Assembly: GCA_963971305.1 (NCBI GenBank)
Contig: OZ020307.1
Span: forward strand, 50,961,702-51,025,701
DNA from: Arcuatula senhousia
Lineage: Eukaryota > Mollusca > Bivalvia > Mytilida > Mytilidae
Length of the DNA: 64,000 bases
Direction: 5' to 3'
The notes beneath the pieces are model-generated. The model searched no databases. It was given only the letters and a program-made list of their open reading frames with translations, and was not told the origin of the DNA. Positions 50,701-62,700 of the stretch are shown here, one piece after another (position 1 is the stretch's first letter; every line of letters begins with the position of its first letter). Made by a program: the position numbers and the translations under genes.

Positions 50701-53700
50701 TTCAGTGTTAACTCTTGTTGTACTGGCTACTGGTTTAATATTTTTAGAGTCTTGAAAGTCTTGGTTAAAATATTAACTGGTATTGTTTATATCATCAAAA
50801 CGTAACCTGATTATAGAACTAAAGAATTTATTATATATTTGGTACATTTCTACTTATAAATAGTTGATTGACTATTATAGTCTTTTCATAAAAAAAATAA
50901 TTTGAATGTTTTGTTTTGTAAACAAAGCAAGGAGATAATTCTGGATGTTTCCCTGCTTTGTGTACATATAAGGGAAACAATTCTATAACGTGTGTGGAGA
51001 GTGCCATGCTTCATGCATATAAAAAAAAACTTTGTGGACTGCCAAGAAATGCACCACATAGGCTAAAATTTCCTGTGTCAAAAAGGACCAATATTATCTC
51101 GCTTACTTGATGTCTTAATGTTTTTATGTCCCCTTCAACGTGTTGCAAAGCGACATATATGAGTCACTTTGACATTATCCGTCGTCTTGTGACGTCCAGT
51201 GTCCTGTGGTGTCATCAAAATTTCTGTGAAAGTTATCCTGTTGACTACTTGTCACAGCCTCTTGAAATTTTAATAGTATGTAGTTTCCTCCTATAGGACT
51301 ACATGATTTAAAGCGATTTTATGCCTGTAACTTGCCTTCTTCCTGTCAACCGAATAATTTAAGACACAGGTGACACACCTCTTCCATAGTAGGCTGCAAT
51401 TCTAGTTTTTAGCTCACCTGGATGTGAGCTATTACCATCACTTGGCGTCCGTCGTCGTCTGTCGTCGTCGTCTGTCGTCGTCGTCGTCGTCTGTTAACAA
51501 TTTTTCAAAAATCTTCTCCTCTGAAACTACTAAACAGAATTTAATGAAACTTGGTATGAGTGATCCTTAAGGTGTCCTGCACCAAACTTGTGTTTTGATT
51601 TTTGATCCGTTAAAAAACATGGCCGCCGTTACTAAAAAAAGACTAGGGGGGTCAGACTACTGTTTTTGGCTTATAAATCAAAAAGTATAAGAGATAGAGG
51701 AAATCTGAGGCCACGCTACTGATTCAGCATCAAAAGCTCTACAAAAGTCTCCATTTGGTCAAAGTTGTCAGATGACCCCTTATAGGGGTTACGGCCCCTT
51801 AAAGGTGATAAATAGCATTTTTTCATGTTTTTGGCCTACAGAATGAAAACTATTGCAGATAGAGATTAGCTGTTGCTTGCTTAAATGTTCAGCTCATTTA
51901 ACTCAACAAAAGTCTATATAGGGTCGAAGTTGTCAGATGACCCCTTATAGGGGTTACAGCCCCTTATAGGTGAAAAATAGCCATTTTTCATGTTTTTGGC
52001 CTACAGAATGAAAACTATTGCAGATAGAGATTAGCTGTTGCTTGCTTAAATGTTTAGCTCATTTAGCTCTACAAAAGTCTCCATAGGGTTGAAGTTGTCA
52101 GATGACCCCTTATAGGGGATACAGCCCCTGAAAAATAGCGTTTTTTCATGTTTTTGTCCTACAGAATGAAAACTATTGCAGATAAAGATTAGCTGTTGCT
52201 TGTTTAAATGTTCAGCTCATTTAGCTCTACAAAATTCTCCATAGGGTCGCTGTTTTTAGATGACCCCTTACAGGGGTTACAGCCCCTGAAAAATAAAGAT
52301 TTTTCATGTTTTTGGCCTACAGAATGAAAACTATTGCAGATAGAGATTAGCTGTTGCTTGCTTAAATGTTCAGCTCATTTAGCTTTATAAAATTCTCCAT
52401 AGGGTCGAAGTTGTCAGATGACCCCTTATAGGGGTTACAGCCCCTGAAAAATAGCATTTTTTCATGTTTTTGGCCTACAGAATGAAAACTATTGCAGATA
52501 GAGATTAGCTGTTGCTTGCTTAAATGTTCAGCTCATTTAGCTCTACAAAATTCTCCATAGGGTCGAAGTTGTCAGATGACCCCTTATAGGTGTTTTTGGC
52601 CTCTGAAAAATAGCAATTTTTCATGTTTTTGGCCTACAGAATGAAAACTATTGCAGATAGAGATTAGCTGTTGCATGCTTAAATGTTCAGCTCATTTAGC
52701 TTTACAAAATTCTCCATAGGGTCGAAGTTGTCAGATGACCCCTTATAGGGGTTATGGCCCCTGAAAAATAGTGATTTTTCATGTTTTTGGCCTACAGAAT
52801 GAAAACTATTGCAGATAGAGATTAGCTGTTGCTTGCTTAAATGTTCAGCTCATTTAGCTCTACAAAATTCTCCATAGGGTCGAAGTTGTCAGATGACTCC
52901 TTATAGGGGTTACGGCCCCTGAAAAAAGCGATTTTTCATGTTTTTGGCCAACAGAATGAAAACTATTGCAGATAGAGATTAGCTGTTGCTTGCTTAAATG
53001 TTCAGCTCATTTAGCTTTACAAAATTCTCCATAGGGTCGAAGTTGTCAGATGACTCCTTATAGGGGTTATGGCCCCTTATAGGTTAAAAATGGTGTTTTT
53101 GGCCCATAGAATGAAAACTATTGCAGGTAGAGAAAAGCTGTTGCTTCCTTCAATGTTCAGTTCATTTAGCTCTACTAAAGTATAGGGTCAACATCAAGAC
53201 CAGGTGAGCGATTCAGGCTCCTGGGAGCCTCTTGTTTATTATGCAATAGGGAAAGTTGTGTGGATGAAGACTATCAAGAGCAATATCTAAAAACTTTGAA
53301 GGAAAGCGAGACCTGGATGAAAGACTTTAATGACTTCAAAGAAAATGTTTTATCCAAAGTAGAATCAAGAGGTATTCAACTACATGTATTTGATAAAAAA
53401 AAAACCCAACTTTTTAGATGTGAAATAAATACACATGAAATCTTTGATATAGATACAGAAAACATTGGATATAAATACTGTCATTTTTATTTGTGGGGTA
53501 CTTAGTATTAATTTTCGTGGTTTTTGTGGATGGGCTTAACCCGCACAATTCAATACCCAATGAAAACGAAATTTAACATTGATCTATAACTTGATGACTT
53601 TTGAACCAGGAATGTTAAAGAATACATAAAGTGATACTTTTGTCAAACCATGAAAATTGGTACCCATGAAAATAAATGAATCCGCAGCACACATGAAACA

Positions 53701-56700
53701 TTTAATAGAAATGCACATGAAAATTTTGATATAAATTAAATACACTTACTACATAGATAGCAGTGAAATATTGAAATTTCCAAGTGAACAGATATCATTT
53801 ATCACACTCAATGAAATAACCAAAAACTCAGGATATTTTAATTAACTGTTATTCAGAGTAACCTATAACATCATCTATGAGGTTGAAAACCATTGCAATG
53901 GAATGGAAATAGTCCAACCAAAAATTTGCATAATTCAACCATCGATAAAGTTATAATTGAAGATTTATCTATGTAATAAATAGTATAACTAACTCAAGAT
54001 TCCAAATATGTGACCAAACAACCTTGGCAATTCACTTGTGCGCTAAGCGCACTTGTGAATTATTGGGTTGTTCAGTCACTTGTTGAATATTTCCCATACT
54101 TTGAATCATTCGTTAGCTATACTATAAACATGATACTTAAACATTTGATATAAATACACATGAAACAAAAACAACAATGAAAAAAAGCAGTCATCTTAGA
54201 GTAATGAGAATTTAAGTATAAGGTGTTAACATTTGGTTTAATTTGGATATTTTAGGTCCAGAGTTTCCAGAGGTGGTATTTTTAGGGACAGGTTCCTGTT
54301 GGCATACAGCCTATCGCACTGTGAGTGGCATACTGGTCCATTTAGAGTAAGTTTTAGGGACAGGTTCCTGTTGGCACACAGTCTATAGGACTGTGAGTGG
54401 CATACTGGTCCATTTAGAGTAAGTTTTAGGGACAGGTTCCTGTTGGCACACGGTCTATCAGACTGTGAGTGGCATACTGGTCCATTTAGAGTAAGTTTTA
54501 GGGACAGGTTCCTGTTGGCACACGGTCTATCCGACTGTGAGTGGCATACTGGTCCAATTAGAGTAAGTTTTAGGGACAGGTTCCTGTTGACATACCGTCT
54601 ATTGGACTGTGAGTGGCATACTGGTCCATTTAGAGTAAGTTTTAGGGACACATTCCTTTTGGCACACGGTCTATCGGACTGTGAGTGGCATACTGGTCCA
54701 TTTAGAGTAAGTTTTAGGGACAGGTTCCTGTTGGCACACGGTCTATCAGACTGTGAGTGGCATACTGGTCCATTTAGAGTAAGTTTTAGGGACAGGTTCC
54801 TGTTGGCACACGGTCTATCCGACTGTGAGTGGCATACTGGTCCAATTAGAGTAAGTTTTAGGGACAGGGTCCTGTTGGCATACCGTCTATTGGACTGTGA
54901 GTGGCATACTGGTCCATTTAGAGTAAGTTTAAGAAAGGATTAACAGTGTGACAAACAGGAAGCTTTAGAGATGTATAGAATATTATGAATTTATGTTAAT
55001 AATATTAATTGTTCCAGGGGGGTAAGCGAAAAGTTTTACTGACATAAAGTAATACTATACAATTACTGTCTTTTGATTCTATAAATGTGTGGAGTTATTG
55101 ACTTTTGAAAAAACTGTTATTAACCGAGCTCAGTGGGTGAGATGAATAACAAAGAGTTTAGAGAGATAGAGAAAAGCTGTTGCTTGCTTAAATGTTCAAC
55201 TCATTTAGCTCTACGAAAGTCTCTGTAGGGTCGAAGTTGTCAGATGACCCATTATAGGGGTTACAGTCCCTTAAAGACTAAAAGTAGTGTTATTGGCCTA
55301 TAGAATAAAAACTATAGCGGATATAGAAAAGCTGTTGCTTGCTTAAATGTTCAGCTTATTTAGCTCTACAAAAGTCTCCATAGGGTCGAAGTTGTCAGAT
55401 GACCCCTTATAGGGGTTACAGCCCCTTAAAGGCTAAAAGCAGTGTTATTGGTCTACAGAATAAAAACTATAGTGGATATAGAAAAGCTGTTGCTTGCTTA
55501 AATGTTCAGCTTATTTTGCTCTACAAAAGTCTCCATAGGGTTGAAGTTGTCAGATGACCCCTTATAGGGGTTACAGCCCCTTAACGGCAAAACATAGTGT
55601 TTTTGGCCTATAAAGTGAAAACTATTGCAGATAGAGAAAAGCTGTTGCTTGCTTAAATGTTCAGCTCATTTAGCTCTACAAAAGTCTCCATAGGGTCCAA
55701 GTTGTCAGATAACCCCTTATAGGGGTTACAGCCCCTTAAATGCAAAAAATAGGCATTATTTATCATACTGATTGAAATGGAATACTATCCAAGGGGATTT
55801 TGGGCGACTTATGTGTTGGCATCCCGCACTTATGTGTTGGCATCCAAACGCAATGATACATATTTTATGTTTGATTTTAGTGCTGAAACTAGTTTGATAA
55901 TGGATTGTGGCTTAGTTTGGGGAGCGGGGGTATCACTAGTGAGCATTAGCTCACAAATTAACTTGTTATATGTTTAATTTTAGTGCTGAAACTTGTTTGA
56001 TAATGGATTGTGGCTTAGTTTGGGGAGCGGGGGTATCACTAGTGAGCATTAGCTCACAAATTAACTTGTTTATGTTTGATTTTAGTGCTGAAACTTGTTT
56101 GATAATGGATTGTGGCTTAGTTTGGGGAGCGGGGGTATCACTAGTGAGCATTAGCTTACAAATTTACTTGTTTATGTTTGATTTTAGTGCTGAAACTTGT
56201 TTGATAATGGATTGTGGCTTAGTTTGGGGAGCGGGGGTATCACTAGTGAGCATGAGCTTACAAATTTACTTGTTTATGTTTGCTTTTAGTGCTGAAACTT
56301 GTTTGATAATGGATTGTGGCTTAGTTTGGGGAGCGGGGGTATCACTAGTGAGCATTAGCTCACAAATTTACTTGTTTATGTTTGATTTTAGTGCTGAAAC
56401 TTGTTTGATAATGGATTGTGGCTTAGTTTGGGGAGCGGGGGTATCACTAGTGAGCATTAGCTCACAAATTTACTTGTTTATGTTTGATTTTAGTGCTGAA
56501 ACTTGTTTGATAATGGATTGTGGCTTAGTTTGGGGAGCGGGGGTATCACTAGTGAGCATTAGCTCACAAATTAACTTGTTTATGTTTGATTTTAGTGCTG
56601 AAACTTGTTTGATAATGGATTGTGGCTTAGTTTGGGGAGCGGGGGTATCACTAGTGAGCATTAGCTCACAAATTTACTTGTTTATGTTTGATTTTAGTGC

Positions 56701-59700
56701 TGAAACTTGTTTGATAATGGATTGTGGCTTAGTTTGGGGAGCGGGGGTATCACTAGTGAGCATTAGCTCACAAATTTACTTGTTTATGTTTGATTTTAGT
56801 GCTGAAACTTGTTTGATAATGGATTGTGGTGAAGGAACAGCCAGCCAGATAGAATATTTATATGGAGATCAAGCTGATGAAGTTCTGGCCAAAGTCAAAG
56901 TCCTTTTTGTCTCTCATAATCATGGCGATCATCATTTGGTATGTATTTAATACCAAATGTCAACAGGAGTGGAAGTAATTTAAGATGAAGATTAAAATTC
57001 AGAAATCATACAAAATACACCAAAATTATTGGCTACCAATATCAGCCAAAGTACGGCTTGGTGAAAAGGACAAAATTTTAAATTTTGATTCGGTACATGT
57101 TTGGGATCAATTGTCACTCTTAAGAATTGTCCAATGAAATCTTCATAAATAGGCATATCAAATCAGAGGGTAAAGGCCAATGATAGAGACCAACACAAAT
57201 TATTTTTATCTTTGTATACTGTAGAAACTTATGCAATTTTTATAACCATAAAGGATGGAAGTTTGATATTTACAAGTAACAATAATCAATAAATAATTTC
57301 ATGTACCTAATATGGAATTGAAATAAGTAGTATTGTTGAGAAATTTTATTGTACAAACATCATGTATTTTTTGACATATTGTTTCAGCCCTAGTCATTTA
57401 CCTACTTCCTGTTAAAAAGAGACATGGTAATGGGTCAACCAAACCATACATGATTTTTTTTTCAAAACAAAATGGAAATTTCCAGTTTGATTTATAGAGT
57501 AAAGTTGTCATATATATGAATCCATCTTCCATTTATTTGATCCTCAGGATCTGTGACATTTTTATAAATATTTTTTTGTATTACTGTAGATTCATTTATT
57601 TTTGTATGCTCCAATTTTTGTGGATTGCTGAAAATTACAAGTTTGTGGGTTTTTAAATTCGTAGTTCTGAAGTTTGCAGTATCAGAACCAATGTTAGATT
57701 TCCTTTTTTGTTTGGAAATCAAATTTCGTGGATCATCCCACGAAAACCACAAAAATTGATTCACCACCAAAAATGATGAAACCACAGTATTGTGTTAATT
57801 ATAAAATAAAGAAGAAATTCATAATGACAGCGTTTCTGTTTCTAGTAAAAAAATCTTTGAACGACAACAGCTTCTGCTTTCAAAAATAATCCATTAGAAA
57901 GTGTTTTTTAGCTCACCTGGCCAACGGCCATGTGAGCTATTGCCATCACTTGGCGTCCGTCGTCTTCGTCGTCCTTCGTCGTTAACTTTTCTTCAAACTT
58001 CTTCTCCTCTGAAACCGCTGAACAGATTCAAACCAAATTCGGTCTGATTGTACCTTAGGGTATCCCCCATAGAACTGATGTGGGGATTTTTGATTCGTCG
58101 AATAACATGGCCGCCCTTGCTAAAAATAGACCAGGGGATCAGACTACTGTTTTTGGCTTGTAAATCAAAAAGTATAAGAGATAGATGAAATCTGATGCCA
58201 CCTTATTGCTTCAGCATTAAAAGCTCTACAAAAGTCTCCATTTGGTCAAAGTTGTCAGATGACCCCTTATAGGGGTTACAGCACCTTAAAGGTGAAAAAT
58301 AGCGTTTTTTCATGTTTTTGCCCTATTGTATGAAAACTATAGCAGATAGAGAAAAGCTGTTGGTTGCTTTAATGTTCAGCTCATTAAGCTCTACAAAAGT
58401 CTCCATAGGGTCGAAGTTGTCAGATGACCCCTTATAGGGGTTACTGCCCCTAAAATGATGTTTTTTACATGTTTTTGGCCTACAGGAAGAAAACTATAGC
58501 AGATAGAGAAAAGCTGTTGCTTGCTTAAATGTTCAGCTCAATTAGCTGTACAAAAGTCTCCATAGGGTCGAAGTTGTCAGATGACCCCTTTCAGGGATTA
58601 CAGCCCCTAAAATGATGTTTTTCCATGTTTTTGGCCTAAAGGAAGAAAAGTATAGCAGATAGAGAAAAGCTGTTGCTTGCTTAAATGTTCAGCTCATTTA
58701 GCTCTACTTAAGTCTCCACAGGGTGGAAGTCAGATGACCCCTTATAGGGGTAATGGCCCCTGAAATAATGTTTTTACATGTTTTTGGCCTATTAAATGAA
58801 AACTTTTGCAGATAGAGAGAATCTGTTGCTTGCTTAAATGTTCAGCCAATTTAGCTGTACAAAAGTCTCCATAGGGTCGAAGTTGTCAGATGACCTCTTT
58901 CAGGGGTTACGGCCCATAACATGATGTTTTTTTACGTTTTTGGCCTACAGGAATAAAACTATAGCAGATAGAGAAAAGCTGTTGCTTGCTTAAATGTTCA
59001 GCTCATTTAGCTTTACAAAAGTCTCCATAGTATCGAAGTAGTCTGATGACCCTTAATAGGGGTTACGGCCTCTAAAATAACCTCTTTCATGTTTTTGGCT
59101 TATAGAATGAAAACTATAGCAGATAGAGAAAAGCTGCTGCTTGCTTATATGTTCAGTTTATTTAGCTGTACAAAAGTCTAAATAGGATTGAAGTTGTCAG
59201 ATGATCTCTTATAGGGGTTACGGCCCCTAAAACAATGTTTTTTTTGTGTTGCGGCCTATAAAATAAAAACTGTAGTAGATAAAAGAAAACTGTTGATTGC
59301 TCAAATGTTCAGCTCATTTAGCTCTACAAAATATAGGGTTGACATCAAGACCAGGTGAGCGATTTAGGCTCCTGGGAGCCTCTTGTTTATTTCTTACAGG
59401 GTGTGGGTAGAGTTATTACAAGGAGGCAAGAAGCATTTAAGCGTTTAGGAAAAGACTATTCACGATTGATAGTAACAGCACCTTATCAGATTCCAAGCTT
59501 CCTTAAAAACAATGAAAAACATTTTAAAGGTGAACTTAAAGACATTTTAAGGTAAATAATATGATAGTCATTTAAGGTTTGAAGACCATCTAACACACAT
59601 ATAAATTGTTTATCTCTTTATCTTCTTTTCAGAAAAGGTTCTCTAGTTTATTGATAAGTAAAGTACATGTATCTATACACTACAAGAATAACCTATATAA

Positions 59701-62700
59701 TTTCTTTTTGCTTGATATAATTTTCCTGAGCAAGAGATACAATACTTTCAGAAGACCAAAGGCAATAAGACCCAAGAAAATGATGTTGTTTTAAATATTA
59801 TTATATAGGAGCTAATGAGATGTGGAATAAGTGTTTGGACACAGCCTACAATACACAATATTAAGAACAATATTATTATATTTATAAATTTAATTAACCT
59901 GCATGTTGTAGGAAGAAAATCACAAAAAAAAGGCTAATTTCTTTCCTTATGACATCATTATGACATCACAAACAGCTTACTTTTTTATATGATACATGTA
60001 ACAATATATTTGCAATGTATAATGTTATGGTGGTGTCGTTGTCATTGTTGTTGTTGTCGTCTCAGATCATTTGGGTTCAGTGCGATATTTTGAGAAAATG
60101 TTGACCAATTGATTTAAAATTTGATATGTTTGTAACTACTACAGGAAGGTTGGTATGTATTTAGGGTTTTTGGATGTTTTAGTAAAAGAAAAATTAAGAA
60201 ATTAGGGGTCAAGGGCCAAAAATGTCAAACAATATATATATATTTTTTTCTATCAAATATATATGTGTCAAATATGCATTTAAAATTCCTCAACATGACA
60301 CATGTGTCAAAAAGCTTTGTAAGTCCACCTTGTCAAAAAACAAACTTTTATATATAATGCATGTACATGTAATAAGTGTATCCATATTGGGCCAACAATG
60401 TACAGGGTTCACGAATTGTTGTGATCTATTGGCATAGCTTTTTATTTTAAATTATTGAGAACATTAGTAATTTTGAAAACATTCTGTGCATATTTTTACT
60501 TTTGAAACGCAGGGAGCATGAAAATATTATTGTCAAACTTTCAGAATTGATGTCGTTCATCATATTACACGTTCTCTTAATATCAAATAGCAAACAGAAA
60601 GTGTGTCTAATACAGCAAAAAATGAATGAAATTAAGACAATTTCCTAAAAATATTGCTTTTATGGTGTGTTGTTTGACATGAGAGTTAACCTGATGTGCA
60701 ATAGCTTGTCAGTATCCCTGAGCCCAACAAAGTTTGGGGAGGGATTTGAAGTTTGGATGGCTTATTTGTATGTTTTTTTGTATTATGGTTTTCATTTGTA
60801 TTTATATTTGAAAATCTTCACATCATAGTGATGACATTTGGTCAGCAAGTACATCCTTGCTTGAAGCTATCATCCGTGCATCAAATTAGCTAATCCTTAC
60901 CTACATTTTATGCATGAATGACTTTGGGGTTACAGCTCTGGTTAAGTTCATAACTTAGCAACTTCTTGGAGAGTAACCAACATCAGTACCATCAGTAAGT
61001 CTCTGACCTACTTGTTGATCTGTATGGGCAAGGAGATAAGCTGTTGTGTGTGACTGCTTCATTTCTTTATTTACTTTGAGTAATTCTTCATGTACTTGAT
61101 AAAATTGTTTAAACATTTGTTCGAGACTAACCTTTGCAAGGAGCATAATATTATGCTCCTTGCAAAGGTAAGTCTCGAACAAAAAATTGGCCTTATTGCA
61201 ACTCCACATATAAAAACACATAACTCTTATTCAGTTCCTGCAAATTATGTCTCCCCAACTTTTATGGGGAGACATATTGTTTTTGTCTGTGCCTCTGTCT
61301 GTATGTCTGTCTGTCTGTCTTAAAGTTTGTCAGTGCAACTTCTCTGAAACAACTGAACCGAATCTAATAAAACTTGGTATATAGGAAGGACACCATATGA
61401 AGTTGTGCATATTACCATGAAATTCTGATCCTCAAATTTTTATTGGAGATGTGGTCCTTTGAACTTAGAAATTTGCAGAAAATCCTCATTTATCATCTTA
61501 TTGGCAACTCCGCTGAAACCACTGAACCGACTTCAATGAAACTTAGTATAAAGGAAGGACACCATATGCAGTTGTGTATATTGCTTGAAAAATGTTGAAT
61601 TTCAAATTTTTGTGCTAGAAATGGTCCTTTGAACTTGGAAATTTTATGGAAATCCTTTCTCATCCTCTCTTAAACTACTGAACATAATTCAAGGAAAGTT
61701 GGTATTTAGGAAGGTCACCATATGCAGTTGTGTTTATTACTAGGAAATATTGATTTTCAAATTTTTTTGGGGTCTTTGACCTTTGAACATAGAACTTTTT
61801 GGGGAAATTGGGGGAGACATTGTTTTTTCAGGGTTTTTGCCAGGAAAAACAAACACTAATTTAGCTGTGTGTTGTTTTTTTTTTAAGTTATGAATATACA
61901 TTTACTTTGTTATGAATTTTCTTCGTTTGATTTTCAGGTTTATCCCAGTAGAATCTCTGACAAAGTACCCATATACGTTCAAGGGTGATTCATTAGGAAA
62001 TTCTCCTGAGATTGAAAAACATGTCAAAGATGCATTAAATTGTAAAGAGGCAAGTAAACATTCTATTTAAATTGTCCGATCAAAAGAATTAAGGTCCCAT
62101 AATTACACTCCTGATTCAAAGAAGAGAGAGTATACTGATTTACATCTGTCTGTCAATCTTTTCATCCCCCCATTCTTCCTTCAGTCTGCAAAATAATTTT
62201 CTTATCATTTTTTTTTTAACAACTACTTATTGCAGCAACTTGAAATTTAACATATAGCTGCAGTAAAAGGGCCTCTATCACAGGTACACAAAATGTATGA
62301 TTTAAGATCTGTCACATATAGACTTCTGTTTATCAACCTAGTCAATTGAGTCAATTACGGTCAAAGCTTAAAAAAGTTCTATTAACAACTACTATTTATC
62401 ACATCAACTTGAAATTTTGTATATGACTTCAGTATAAGGTCTTGTATTGCAAGTGCAAAACTATTGCATAAAATTTATACCTTGTTAAAAGGTTGGTGGT
62501 TTTCTCCTGATACTCAGGTTACCTTCACCATTAAAACTGATCGCCGTACATGGCCCAGGTGCTTTGATAAAGGGCGTTTTATACCAACTCACATGCTCAC
62601 ACAATACTTTATAAAAGAAACTCCTAGGGTAAAACATGTACAAATCGCCTCGTTGAAGGCTGCTGGCAGTTGTCCATTGTGGTTTTCTAAATTGTCGCTT

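Noticed and set aside
51764..53100. CRISPR array
   Set aside because: Units are contiguous 157-165-bp repeats without spacers, in a eukaryotic intron.
54443..54943. 166-codon plus and 137-codon minus frames
   Set aside because: Off-frame and antisense translations of the 72-bp array.
55970..56950. 326-codon open frame as a separate gene
   Set aside because: It is eight-plus units of the 102-bp array in the frame of exon 15, ending in that exon and its intron; open only because the unit is divisible by three.
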